A stretch of 64,000 nt of DNA from Cryptomeria japonica. Taxonomy: Eukaryota > Streptophyta > Pinopsida > Cupressales > Cupressaceae. The notes below the pieces were generated by a model. The model saw nothing but the letters and a program-made list of their open reading frames with translations. It searched no databases and was not told the origin of the DNA. Location of the stretch: positions 780,866,119 to 780,930,118 of the forward strand of contig NC_081414.1 of NCBI RefSeq assembly GCF_030272615.1, read 5' to 3'. This document shows, in pieces, positions 49,301-60,959 of this stretch. Within the stretch, counting starts at the first letter, position 1. Every line of letters starts with the position of its first letter. Made by a program: the position numbers and the translations under genes.

Positions 49301-51267
49301 AGGTCCAGTCCTACAAGATCATATCCTATCAGCTGGATCTTCAATAATCATCTTTCAGCATCTTGGTCATCATGATCCTATCATATCCTTTTGTCGATCA
49401 TCATTAATTTTTTTATCCTGGAGTTATTCTGAGATGTATCCTTCTCACCAACACCCATCATTTGTCTTATACAGGATGTATCATTCCTAAAACCAGACAT
49501 TTTTTATCTATATTAGTCTTATACTAGATGTATCCTTCCTGAAACCAAACATCTTGATCATTTTTGTCTTATACAAGATGTATCCTTCCTAAAACTAGAC
49601 ATCATCAAATCATCATCATCTTTTGACAAAATATATCTAAGACACTTGTGTTGTCTTTGATTCTTTATTATCTTTGTTTTTCTTTTTAATCTCATCGGGT
49701 CTTGTTTCCTCCTGGTTGCCACGATCCTTTATATCATGGTACCCTGATAATGATGAGGTTCAAGATGTGATCTTGTTGCTTTGGGTTTTTTCTTGACATC
49801 TCTTTTGGATGTGTTCCTTGTTGTACCCTCACAACATCTTTGTTATCTCATATTACATTGGTTCATATATTCTACTTGGGGTTATTCTAGCACCATTCGC
49901 TGCAAGGTCTCTGGGACTCTATGTGGTTCTATATTAGCCTGCGTGTCTATTTATATGTGTCAGTCCATGCATTGGCAGTAAAATTCTACCCTGGTTCTTC
50001 ATACCTTGGTGAAACACAGACATTGCTAAATCAAAGTAAGTTCTCAGTACATGGAATCCTAATTTGTGGGTTCTCGCTCTCCATGATCATTTAATCCATA
50101 TCATCCATTGCATTTACATTTTTCTCCCCTTCTTGTTATGCCTCTTCCCTTCTATCTTGTCTGCTAGGGCACTATTTCTTTCAAGACGTTGTTCGGTTTC
50201 ATTTTCCATATGCACCCTCTTGAGGGGGCATTCCTAACCATTCCTTCATCTTCCTAGGGAATTTTCTCACTCCCCCTTTCTTTTTCTTCTCTCACAAGTG
50301 TTTAGGTGTCTACTATTCTAGCACCACCTCGAAGAGGGGCAAAATGTAGACATTAAATTTGGCTAGTTAAATTAATCAAATTTAAACCCCTTTCTTCTAA
50401 TTAATTAATTCCCCAATCCAATCATCCTCATTAATAAATTTAATTAATAAATTATCCTATCCTCCTAATTAATTAATCTAATTAATTGATTATTTGATCC
50501 TCCTAATCAATTATTTATCCTATCCTCCTAATTAATTGATCTAATTAATTAATTATCCTTTTTGTCAATCCCTTTTGATTAATTACTTTAATTAATTAAA
50601 TATGCCCTTCCCAAGCCCATATATTAATTAATTTAATTAATTAATTTGGTTCAAATCCCATTTGAGCATATGGCTCCTAAATTTTCTCCCTAAACTCTTT
50701 CCAATCCTATCCTAACCAACCCTATCCTTCCAACCCACTTCCTTGGCGTAGTCAACCCTCCAACCAACCTTATTCTATCCTTTCTAACCTCCCACACATG
50801 TGTGTGCACATCTTAACCAATTCCTTCATTTTCTTTTTTATGGAGGACAAGTGTCTCCTCTTCACCTCCCCTCTCCTTCCTCTCATCTCCTATTTAATCT
50901 CTCCATTTTTTAGACCAAACTCTCTCCGATCCACCTTTTTTTAATCATACTGTCACTTTGTTGGAATTATCAGTCAACCCATCCTTTATCATTTTCATCC
51001 ATCAATCCATTATCATTTGCATCCACATGATGGAGCAATATCGAAGATCCAAAACTACGTCAAGAGCACACATCCAATTGTGGAATAATCAAATTAAATC
51101 AAGAATTATGGTTTTCATTTGTTTATCACTTTGTTCTCCGTTTTAGTTTCACTATTCTAATCTTGAGGTGTATGATATATTGTGTTTGTTTGATTAATTA
51201 TCTTTCTTTTTAGTACTTAGTATTTGCACATGCATTTTTCATTGCACAATTAGGCTCGTCAACTACA
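49300..51267 (+). mobile_element. 3' part of a further LTR element: non-coding tail, polypurine tract and LTR
   Basis: A polypurine tract GAAGAGGGGCAAAA (50331-50344) directly precedes TGTAGACATTAAATTTGG, an LTR start at 50345. A TATTTAAT box near 50890 fits an LTR promoter. ...CAACTACA at 51267 could be the LTR end (inverted match TGTAG/CTACA), giving about 923 bp; this end is tentative. Upstream to about 49300 there is no coding, only tandem repeats (49461-49611), as in the long tails of some plant Ty3 elements. The superfamily cannot be assigned. Confidence 0.6.
49461..49611. repeat. About 50-bp tandem repeat, 3 copies
   Basis: Three units share GTCTTATAC..GATGTATC and TTCCT.AAAC.A.ACAT (starts near 49462, 49513 and 49563). 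They lie in the non-coding tail of the element ending at 51267. Confidence 0.85.
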
Positions 51268-52392
51268 TTTGTTCTAGATAGATTGTAAATTGAATAGAGC
51301 AACTTTATATTATCTTATTCATCTTTCTTTGTGATTATTTCCCCTAAATAAGAGGTATCTTTATTTTCTCATAGAGTTATATGAAGCACTTTATTGTTAC
51401 TTGCAAAATATATTTTCTCTTTTATTGATTTAACTATTCCATTGGTACTACCTCAAAATTCATTCTTAATTCTATGCCTTGAACATTCACTTCTATGTTT
51501 ATCCAAGTTCCCATGGTTTGCATGATCCATAAGCTAAACTAATTTTATCAGTGGGTAATGATTAATTTGGGTCTTAATTTCTCCAATTTTTTATATGGTA
51601 TCATGTTGATATATGCTACCGATTATATCATTATTTGTCTAAAATTTTGATGAATGATGTGTGCTCTTCTGAATAATGACTTACTTTTTCAATCCCAAAT
51701 TATTTCTATTCTTCAAATTTAAGGTTTGGTATTTTTTTGTTTATTCCAATTTTTCCAAATACTTCCTCTTTTGAAACATAACTTGTTTATTTATTGTGCT
51801 ATCAAGAAATTATTCTTTTTGTGTTTTCAACAATCCTATTATTTTGTTTTTTATCAAGCCAAAACTATTCTAACTCTTCATTTTCATCCTTTTCAATCTC
51901 TATGATGGTTTTATTCTTACTTGTATTTGTCCCTTGATGACTAATTACTTATAGAGTTATTTTTCTTTATTTTTGTAACTTTATTTAATTATTATTTAAT
52001 TTTTTTTCCTTATAATCTTTTATATTAAATGCCCAACCCTACTTTTGACATATTATCTCCTTGTCATGTATTTATCAATTTTTTTTGTTTTTTTAAAATG
52101 CACAGATTGAATATAGTATTAATATTTTAAATATTTACAAAATATAGTAAACAAAGGGTAGGCAAAGCATAAAACTAGAGGCATATTTGTAGAAGTATTT
52201 CAAGTGCTAGGGTTGTTCTCCCATGTTTACTCAACTACCATGTTGGGATTTGCATAATTTTTGTTGGCTTGCACTTCAACCTTTGCATCATTTGGTGTCT
52301 GCACAATAATTAAAGAATGGAGTTGCGGGTCTAAATGAGAAAGTATCAGCTTTGAATTCTTATATGGCTTGTGCACTTTGAGAGAGTGTAGT
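51268..52392. other. Unannotated stretch
   Basis: T-rich on the plus strand, no coding similarity on either strand. Confidence 0.5.
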
Positions 52393-52880
52393 TGATCAGA
52401 ATAAAATTTGAAATAGTTGAAAAATATTTTCATATTTTTTTTAGTTTTTCTGTATGTTAGTAAATGGCATTTTTCAAGGCCTTAAGGGAATTTTTAGCCC
52501 TTTAAAGTGGTTCTCTTTCAAATCTTTGCCTACAAGTTTTGGAGACCTTTCCAACGAGTTAAATGGCTCGTAATTTCAAGTCCTGTGCAGAAAGTTATGC
52601 CTAGTTAAAGTTAGGAAAAAATTTATATAGTTTTTTGAAAAATTACATAGTTTTAGATTTTATTATGTAAATAAACCTGATATGACTGTTGGTTTTTAGA
52701 TTCTCAAGGAGTTGTTGGTGACCCTTGGAATCCCTTGGACTACTATATGTTGGATTTTTGAATTGAATACAATACTTTTTAGCTTGGTTCAATTCTATGC
52801 TTTCCTATTCTTGTAAACATAATTTACAATACCATAGGTTCTCACTCAGGTGTTGTCATCCAAATCTATAATTTGGATCA
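52393..52880 (+). mobile_element. Solo LTR of the 21780-27285 Ty3 family
   Basis: 488 bp from TGATCAGAATAAAATTTG to ATAATTTGGATCA, matching the reverse complement of the Ty3 LTRs over its whole length (for example GGAGACCTTTCCAACGAGTT and GGTTCTCACTCAGGTGTTGT). Perfect 5-bp duplication GTAGT at 52388-52392 and 52881-52885. It is the product of recombination between two LTRs of one former element. Confidence 0.95.
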
Positions 52881-54050
52881 GTAGTCTATAAAACACATCA
52901 AAGAAATGGTTTTCCACATGTTGGGTAAGCGGGTTATCGAACAATGCCATTTGATGATTAAAAAATCTCTAGTTATTAGCATCTAGCCATTTCTTAATTG
53001 CATCATACATCTTGACAAATGGAGGCTTTTTCCTTTGGTATTTTCAAGGGAATAGACCCCTAAGCCATGCTTTAACCTCGTGCAGATCATAGTTTTGGAT
53101 TTCATTATCTAAAATTTCTTCACTATAACACTCAAGTTTAACAGATTATATTCCCTAACCCATGCTTTACCCTCATGTAGATCACAATTTTGGATTTTGT
53201 TATCTAAAATTTCTCCATTGTAACACTCAAGTTTAACAAATTAAAAGGTGATTTGTTCTAGGTGTACATAGTTTTGTAGAAGATCAAATAGTTGGATAGG
53301 AAAATAGACACCACTTGAGACAAAAAGAGACATATTGGGCATCTAGTAGCTCCTCTGCTATATCACCCTGAGAGCCTTTTCCACCCTACCCTAGTCCTAG
53401 ATGAAGATTTTTTTGCATATGGACTGTTGTAAAAAAACCAAAGACTAAAAATTCCCACTTCCTAATGGAGATTTAGATCCTATAATTCTAAGGGTGATAT
53501 ACCATTTGAACCATATAGCCTTATGGATTCTAGAACTATAGTTTTCCTATGAAAAAAAGAAAAGTGGGGAAGGGGAAGGGGAAGAATAACTAGCATTAAA
53601 TAGAGAAAAAAATCCTAAAGACCTAGTGGAGAGATTTCAAGAATCCCACATTTGAGTAGTTCACACATGCTTACATGCAAGAGATATAATAGGCATTTAT
53701 GAATGTAGGTACTTGCATAAAAACCAAACACATACAATTGACACTGAAAAACAATGTTGCACAAGTGTTATTTCTCTAACAGGGCTATTAGTGATGTCAA
53801 CTTGTATGGAGATTGTCCTAAGCACTGATGATTTGGCATGAAAGAAAGAGATTGATTTATGCACCAATGCCATGTCTTTCAAGAAACCATTACATGGACC
53901 CATAGATCAACAAATAATATGGAACCTATAGAGGGAAAAATGTTTACTTCAAGAACCAACCATTGTTTGTTTAAAATTTAAACCTGGGATTTTTTTTGGA
54001 TTGCAATTAGAAGGGGATATTTTTTGTTGGTCTCACTAAAAACTTGGTCT
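52881..54050. other. Unannotated stretch apart from the 95-bp duplication
   Basis: No recognisable coding or paired repeat. The 68-codon minus frame at 53903-53697 resembles nothing I know. Confidence 0.45.
53058..53247. repeat. 95-bp tandem duplication, diverged
   Basis: Units 53058-53152 and 53153-53247 both start CCCTAA.CCATGCTTTA and share TTTTGGATTT..TTATCTAAAA and AACACTCAAGTTTAACA; about 15 differences. No ORF crosses it. Confidence 0.9.
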
Positions 54051-54059
54051 TCTTTCTCC

Positions 54060-54450
54060 AATTGACATTTGACATTTGCTAGGAAATCAACCATCTAATT
54101 GGAATCTGTATAACAATGAGTCTCCTTTGATGATCAATTTTTTTATCTTCATAGAGGATGCCAACTTGATTCCTACTACTCACACCATTGCTTTTACAAT
54201 GTTATTTGTCCTAATTGGGATACTTGTGACTACTTTTAAAATAACATAACCTATATGGTTTCTCTAAACACACCCAATACCAAAGATGCCCACATTTCCT
54301 TTAGATGCTCCATTGAAGTTAAGCTTAATAGAATCTAGAGTTACAAGAATCCATTTGACATCCTTTCTATCAATTTTCCATGGCATACTTACCATTAAAC
54401 TACTTTTGAAAGGTAGAGTAATTGATTCTTGATATTTAAGGTCCAATTAT
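54060..54450 (-). pseudogene. LINE-type RNase H remnant
   Basis: The minus strand reads KLNFNGASKGNVGIFGIGCV (about 54330-54265), the opening of the RNase H domain found at the C-terminus of plant non-LTR retrotransposons (usual form KLNFDGASKGNPG). After a stop it continues with IPIRTNNIVKAMV and LIIKGDSLLYRFQLDG, matching the NN.AE and EGDS motifs. The catalytic aspartate in NFDGA is asparagine. No reverse transcriptase remains nearby. Confidence 0.75.
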
Positions 54451-54869
54451 CACCATAAATCCATAGTTCATGTCCAAGATTACTCTATTGTACCCAAGCC
54501 ATCATATTAGTATTTGTCACATCATAGTATTGCATTGGCGATCATTGAGCTTCAACCCTGGGTATTATATTAATCTTTTGATTATGTATAGAATTTATTG
54601 TACTTCATGCATCTTCCTATAAAAATGGAAAGTCATCTTGCACACAATGGTGTTTTTGTTTCTTTCCTTAGAGTATGAAAAGTGAACCATTAGAAAAAAT
54701 AATCAAATCCTTTGAGGACTCAAATTTATACCCAACACTTAGATAAGCCTTTACATTACAACAACCTTTAGGTTTACCTTCTAACTGACCAAATGTTTGT
54801 TTTAACCATGTACAAAAAAGATCCAAGTTTTTGAGACTTAAAAAATTAGAAGTACAAACCATAGAGGTT

Positions 54870-56409
54870 TCTTGGATAACCTAGAAATCTCTCTATCCAA
54901 GGTAAGTGCATGGGGCATGGGCAACAACACAGTGCACTAACATCTTGTACAAATAGAAAACTAGGATTGCCACAAAGAAACATAAAATAGCCTATATAAC
55001 ATTTTAAATATCAAATATTATAAAATATGATTACATGTTATACTAAGTGACTAAAATAATAGTAGTGAATAAAAATAAATAATTAAAATGACAAACAAAG
55101 ATTTAGATATCACTATAAATATAGAGAAAATTCATAGGCTTCTTCCAAGTAGCTCCTTTAACTACACCTACATACAAAAGACCAAAGAAATATGTTGGGT
55201 ATCTATATAAGGGTTTTCTTAAGTCAAAACCCCACTTCGATATTTCCACCTCCACAAAAAAACAAGACAAAGAAAATTATTATAGACATATGAAAAAATA
55301 AATAGAATAGTAAGACAATATACTCAAGTATTTCAAATAATTATCACTCCTCAAGCAATGAAGTTGGGTAGCCTATAAGTGCAATGGAGAAGTGGCAATG
55401 GAGTCCACATGATGATAGTGATATCTTCATATGGTGACAAAAAATTTAGTAAGATACCATTATAGCAATGAATATGGTCGAAGAATATAATGTATATGAC
55501 CATGTGAGAGTGCTTGTGTGCGAGTGACAATGTTCTGAATGAAAGAGTTCCATAATAGAGGTGTAGAATGTAAGAAAATACTAAATGAATTCAAAAAGAT
55601 GATTTGTAGCTAAAGTGGAGATGTTATAGCAAAGGAAAATGACTCCAAAGGTTGACATAGATTGATAGAGGTATTAAACTATCATAACGTATGGAGTGTA
55701 ATATCCCAACAACTAGCATAGTCATGAACTTTTATTGGGTGCTAGCACATTGCATGGGCATCTACACAGTGCACATACACCTGAATAAAAAGTAAACCTA
55801 ATAATTAAGATATCACACATGTGGGGTGGTAACGTATGTTTTGGACCAAGATTAAGATTAGAGATCATAAGTGTCTTAATTACAACTTAAGGGGAAACTG
55901 TATGTGATGTGAAATTGCATAGGATGTAATTTATGACTTTACACTTTCCAATGGAAGAAATGTTGTTCAATGTTTGTGGACCATCTATAACATCTCGTGT
56001 TAAGCATCTACCAATATTATAAGAATCATTTTGATGGGAAGTTTCATAGTTTCTCTTATCTTATCAATTTTTGGAGGAAGAATTTTCTCACATAGAGTTC
56101 ATTACTTCACAGGTTTTTAGGGGGTAACATGACCTTCTCTTCATTCTCTCTTATTGGGGGGCATATTATCTTACATTGTGAAAGTATTAGTCCATTGTGG
56201 CTCATCATGAGTCCTTCCTTCAATGAATTCTCTTCTTTATACTTGTACATTTAATTTCATGCATCATTTCTCTTTTGGAGGAGTTTTGTTTTTCTTAGGT
56301 TTTGTGCTTTATCTCCACTTTATGAATTTTTTTATGCGAGTATCAAACAAGGCCTACTAGGAGGACTCATCGTCTTGCATTATTACTCCCTAAGTTGCAC
56401 TTAAGGAGG
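54870..56409. other. Probable non-coding interior of a decayed LTR element
   Basis: No coding similarity. The part from about 55830 to 56409 leads into a polypurine tract and LTR start, so it is probably the 3' tail of an element. A phrase around CATGGGCA..ACACAGTGCAC occurs at 54911 and 55756. Confidence 0.4.
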
Positions 56410-56760
56410 TGTTAGTGTAAATAGAGTCTAATGCATGTAGTTAGCTAATCACCTTACTAAGATTGACTTATTCACACCTAGCTTAAGTATACTTAGGCTA
56501 TTTAATATTTTTGTCTCACTTTATAGCATTGAGACATGTGTCCTCATCACTTGAGACACCTCTTCTATACATCTCAAATAATTTCTCACATACTTGTCAA
56601 GTGAGCTCACAAATATACTTTCTTTGGATGGTTAGACATAGCTTCAGTCCTACCTCATCTAACTTTCCTATATATGCAAGACATCTATTTATTCTTCATA
56701 TATTTTTCATCCATATTATAGTTTATCCTTTGTGTTTATCATTTCACTAGTGCAAGATCA
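56410..56760 (+). repeat. LTR, left edge seen, right end uncertain
   Basis: TTAAGGAGG (polypurine tract) directly precedes TGTTAGTGTAAATAGAG, the common start of copia LTRs. A CTATATATGCAAGACATC TATA region follows at about 56669. The right end is not defined; no partner LTR is in the window. Confidence 0.5.
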
Positions 56761-57404
56761 TTTTGATTCTTTTAGATTCCCGACTTACTCGAACATAAAA
56801 TGCTATGACCATGTAGTTGGATAAAAATGCTTCATAATAAAGAATTGGATTGTGTATTCTCCATAGATAAGTTTGGAATATAATATTGCAATTTTGTAAT
56901 AAAAGAGGACTAGATTTTTGTTCCCTTTTTTTGTCATGCAATGAGTATTCCTTTATACATATTTTTTTTTTAACGAATGACAATCAACAAAACTACATGT
57001 TCAAAAATATTTTATAAATATAATTAATTACAACATAATATTAACTTGAGCATCTTTAAGGTTACTCTAATACAAGTATTATTTAATCATACATTGAATT
57101 TAGGAACATTTACTTAGATCTGAATAGAAAAATATATGGAAGATGACAATTGGATACATAAGTTTAAATTATTCCAGAAGCAATGAATATCAACATTTGC
57201 ATCTCTCATAACAGTGCATTCATCATAGAGTAAATAACCATAGGCAGACGAGAATTTTTGTTTAATAATCTTCTAAAGTTTAGTTCTTACTAATAGTAAA
57301 CGAACAATTCGGCTAAAATGTCGGATGGAGGGTGCCTAAGCAGCGCGTCCGTCTCTCGTCTTGCACAAAAGACTTCGCTTCCCAAATTCAAGTTTACAAA
57401 AGAC

Positions 57405-57500
57405 TTGACTTCCAGTCATGGTGACTAATGAAAAAGAGCCCGCGAATAGCGAAATAATGGAGTCTGTCCAAGCTGTCAAATTGTCTCTTTCATTAGTCAA
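57405..57500 (+). promoter_or_regulatory. Cluster of three W-box cores
   Basis: TTGACT at 57405-57410, and its reverse complement core GTCAA at 57475-57479 and (as AGTCAA) at 57496-57500, within 230 bp upstream of the kinase start codon. W-boxes bind WRKY factors, and clusters are known in promoters of defence-related receptor kinases. The core is short, so chance is not excluded. Confidence 0.45.
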
Positions 57501-57574
57501 ATTCCTTAGCGAAATAACGCGGGCTTGGCGGCACTAACTTGGCCATCTCGTCCATTCTGTAGCATATTTATTTT

Positions 57575-57584
57575 CTATTTAAAT
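57575..57584 (+). promoter_or_regulatory. TATA box of the receptor kinase gene
   Basis: CTATTTAAAT, 44 bp before the start codon, in a non-coding stretch richer in GC than its surroundings. The spacing implies a short 5' leader. Confidence 0.6.
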
Positions 57585-57627
57585 TCGAAACTATACCACA
57601 AACATAGAACGATCTACCCAAACTTCA

Positions 57628-59985
57628 ATGACGATGAAGTTTTTGGTCTTAGTAATTACTGTGAGTATTGCAGCGCATAATTCCAGTGCTGTAATTTTGG
57701 ATCGTGAATATATGCTTCGATTGGGGGATTCGCTCACTGGAAATCAGACCCTAATTTCGAAGAATGACACGTTTACATTGGGATTTTTTAGTCCCGAAGG
57801 AACAAATAATTTGTATATTGGCATCTGGTATACCCGAATCTCTCAAAACGCCACAGTTTGGGTGGCTAACAGAGAAAATCCTGTCAGAATCATGCCCGGC
57901 GTTCTGAGATTTTCGGAAGATGGTCATCTCAGATTGTTTGATGGAAAGGGCCAGTCGGTTTGGTCGACTCTTAATGGCCAGAAAGGATCACGAGCTATGA
58001 TAACGGACACTGGTAATTTCATTATGCTGGACGCCTACAACAAGTCTGCGATTGTTTGGGAGAGTTTCACGCATCCGACAGATACATGGTTGCGTGGCAT
58101 GAAGATGTGGAAAGGCATGACGCTAACTTCCTGGAAGAGTTCTTCGGATCCTGCAAGTGGGCTCTTCTCTATCCGAATGGACGTGTCTCCGGGAAAGACG
58201 GAGATGGTGATGTTTTATAATAACACTGTTCCATATTGGTCCAGTGGAGAATGCTCTGGGAATTATTGTACTAAGGTTCCCGAATTGCAAGCTCAGAAGA
58301 AAATTCAAGCGTCGTGTGTGAGGCTTTCTCCTTCAAGAATATACATTCATTTTGGTATTAATCCGATAGATCATACCCTCACGGGGCGGTCCGTGTTAGA
58401 TGTGAACGGCAAATTACAAGTTTACTTCTGGATGGATGATGGTAGATGGAGTCTGAGGTGGTCGACATACCGAGGTCAATGCAGTGACTACGAAATCTGC
58501 GGGGCGTATGGACTTTGCAATGCGAATGATGTGTGTAGTTGTGTCCAGGGCTTCACGCCCAACAAGGACTCTCAAGGTTGGTGGTCAAGTGGCTGCTCTC
58601 GGCGAAGACCCCTGCAGTGCTCTGCCACAGAGGGCACAAACGACGAGTTCTTGGTACCCAAGAACCAGTACTTGTCCGAAAAAGAAGCTGTCATAATCAA
58701 CAACGAGCCGACACAGCTAGGCTGCCAGACTGCTTGTCTCAACAATTGCTCCTGCACAGCCTTTGGTCTCGCTATTTCTGATCAAGCTATCTGTAGATTG
58801 TGGTTTGGCAATTCATTGGGAATGCGGGTTTCACTGGAGGGCCAGTCCGTCTTTATTAGGCTGGCTGCTTCTGAGTTCCGATACCCCACATCGGAGCGAA
58901 GGAACAAAACCTCAGGACTTACTATTTTACTTTCGTCCACCGCATCCTTTTTTGCTATTTCAGCTCTCCTGTTAACAGCATTTATTCTGTGGAAACGTCG
59001 AAGACTGGTGAAGAAGAACGTGGAAGAGGAGGTGCCAATTTCGCTCAAAAAGTTCAGTTACAGAGAGTTGCGAATTGCAACGCAGAATTTCAAGCATAAG
59101 TTGGGTCGCGGAGCATTCGGCTCTGTGTTCAAAGGAACTCTGCCAGACAACACGATTGTTGCGGTTGAAAGATTAGAGGGTTCCACGCAAGTAGAAAAAC
59201 AATTCCGTGCGGAAATAATCACCACTGGCAGAATACAGCATGTGAATTTGGTCAGGCTGTGGGGGTTCTGCGTAGAACATTCACGAAGGTTACTGGTATA
59301 TGCCTACATGCCCAACGGCTCCCTAAACTCCTTCCTCTTCTCCAAGTCGGAAGACGTGGAGAAGGTGTTGGACTGGAAGACCCGGTTTCAGATCGCACTG
59401 GGCACTGCACGAGGATTAGTTTATCTCCATGAGGAATGCAGGGATCGTATCATTCACTGCGATATTAAGCCAGAAAACATTCTCCTGGACGGTGACTTTA
59501 GCCCAAAGCTGGCAGATTTTGGGCTAGCGAAGCTAGTAGGTAGAGATTTTAGCCGAGTACTGACGACCACACGAGGAACTCGTGGGTACGTGGCTCCCGA
59601 GTGGATCTCTGGCCTTCCTATCACTCCTAAAGCGGACGTATACAGTTTTGGCATGACGCTGTTGGAAATTATATCAGGCCGAAGAAATCTGGATTTAACA
59701 GTTGAGGGTAGTAGGTTCTACTTTCCTACCTGGGCTTCATCTCAAATTCAGAGGGGAAACATATTGGGCGTTGTGGATGCAAGGATAGCAAGTGAGGTAA
59801 TTATCGAAGAAGTGAGAAGAGCTGCTGTGGTTCCTGGGCTATGCATTCAAGAGGAGGAGAATCTGAGGCCAAGCATGACTGAAGTGGTAAAAATATTGGA
59901 AGGCACGATGGAGGCTTCTGTGCCACAAATTCCAAGGTCTTTACATGTCCTAGTACGTCAAGTAAACAAAGAAGGAATGGCTTAA
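57628..59985 (+). CDS. G-type lectin S-receptor-like serine/threonine kinase, intact, with a substituted ATP-binding lysine
   Basis: 785 residues, single exon, start at the first of two close ATGs (MTMK). Signal peptide about 1-21; bulb-type lectin about 25-155; S-locus glycoprotein region about 180-280; EGF-like cysteines 285-323; PAN/apple domain about 331-412; membrane span 431-455 with a KRRR stop-transfer; kinase from about 487 to 760. The kinase has the glycine loop GRGAFGSV (493-500), helix-C glutamate E529, HCDIKPEN (610-617; the non-RD type usual here), DFG 630-632 and APE 656-658. The lysine of the VAVKRLEG motif is glutamate (E514, codon GAA at 59167). The protein should sit in the plasma membrane, bind an unknown extracellular ligand and signal inward; with K to E, phosphotransfer may be weak or absent. 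Length is normal for the family. The lack of introns is common in this subfamily. Confidence 0.96.
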   Translation: MTMKFLVLVITVSIAAHNSSAVILDREYMLRLGDSLTGNQTLISKNDTFTLGFFSPEGTNNLYIGIWYTRISQNATVWVANRENPVRIMPGVLRFSEDGHLRLFDGKGQSVWSTLNGQKGSRAMITDTGNFIMLDAYNKSAIVWESFTHPTDTWLRGMKMWKGMTLTSWKSSSDPASGLFSIRMDVSPGKTEMVMFYNNTVPYWSSGECSGNYCTKVPELQAQKKIQASCVRLSPSRIYIHFGINPIDHTLTGRSVLDVNGKLQVYFWMDDGRWSLRWSTYRGQCSDYEICGAYGLCNANDVCSCVQGFTPNKDSQGWWSSGCSRRRPLQCSATEGTNDEFLVPKNQYLSEKEAVIINNEPTQLGCQTACLNNCSCTAFGLAISDQAICRLWFGNSLGMRVSLEGQSVFIRLAASEFRYPTSERRNKTSGLTILLSSTASFFAISALLLTAFILWKRRRLVKKNVEEEVPISLKKFSYRELRIATQNFKHKLGRGAFGSVFKGTLPDNTIVAVERLEGSTQVEKQFRAEIITTGRIQHVNLVRLWGFCVEHSRRLLVYAYMPNGSLNSFLFSKSEDVEKVLDWKTRFQIALGTARGLVYLHEECRDRIIHCDIKPENILLDGDFSPKLADFGLAKLVGRDFSRVLTTTRGTRGYVAPEWISGLPITPKADVYSFGMTLLEIISGRRNLDLTVEGSRFYFPTWASSQIQRGNILGVVDARIASEVIIEEVRRAAVVPGLCIQEEENLRPSMTEVVKILEGTMEASVPQIPRSLHVLVRQVNKEGMA

Positions 59986-60950
59986 ATCACACATTCTAAG
60001 CTTATATTTCTGGAATTAAAAGTGTTAAATACTTAGAGTTGACTAACATGTTTTAGGTTTAATATGTTGCTTAGTGTATGTTGTCGCACTAAGAATACAC
60101 TTTTAAGCTTAAAAGTGTTAAACGCAGTATGTGTGGTTTAAGGTTGCGAGCAATAGCTGCAATCAACATGTTTCCTACCAAGTGGTATCGTACATACAAA
60201 ATAGTAGCCAGTTGTGAATGAGAATTTGATAGATAGGGAGAGGATTCTCTACAATGTATAAATAATTGTGAGGGTATCTTTTTATATTTTAAAATATTGA
60301 TAATATATTTTGATTTTTCTTTGAATATTAAAGTATCAATAAATATCTGAAAATATAAATGATGATTTATTCAACACATCATTTATATATTGAAATATGT
60401 ACAGTTATTCATCATGTCATAAAAAAATTATAAACAATACTAGTCAAAATTTAGTTTCATATAAGAATAAAGTGAATTTATTTTTTTATTTTTTATTATA
60501 TTAGTAGGGAAAGGGCTTTGATTTGTCACATAGGCAGTTCAACAAACATATCAGTAAATAGTAATCGGCATCAACATAGCCAGGAGCACAAAACCCCTAA
60601 CCTTCTAAATAGTAGCCCAAAATACAATAAAAAATATCTTAGCTAAATCAATAAGATACATATTTACTCCATAATCACATAACATAGCTGTCACTAAGAC
60701 TAACAGAGACATGTTAACAACATCAATTTAATTATTAATTAATCCATACCCATGAATTTTATCTATCACTAAGACTAAACCAATATAGATAGTCATAGTA
60801 GGTTCATACGCAATAACATTTAAACTAGTATAGCAAAAAATCAAATCAAAACTATCCCTACATAAGAGAATCATTAAAAGGTACCAAGGACTATAAGTAT
60901 TAGACAAAATATCAAAAATAAAGATCATATAAAAAAAAATGGCACATATC
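59986..60950. other. 3' flank of the receptor kinase, no gene seen
   Basis: AT-rich. Possible polyadenylation words (AATTAAA near 60015, ATAAATAA near 60260) lie after the stop codon but none is distinctive. Confidence 0.4.
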
Positions 60951-60959
60951 TAAACAAAC

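Noticed and set aside
49781-49981. 66-codon plus-strand frame rich in cysteine and hydrophobic residues
   Set aside because: Lies in a pyrimidine-rich non-coding element tail; no known family and no signal-peptide gene structure around it.
54905-55790. Similar phrases around ACACAGTGCAC about 850 bp apart, as if terminal repeats
   Set aside because: The match covers only some 30 bases with gaps and has no primer site, polypurine tract or duplication.
58484-59048. Several 60-88 codon frames on both strands within the receptor kinase gene
   Set aside because: They overlap the intact 785-codon frame and have no motifs of their own.
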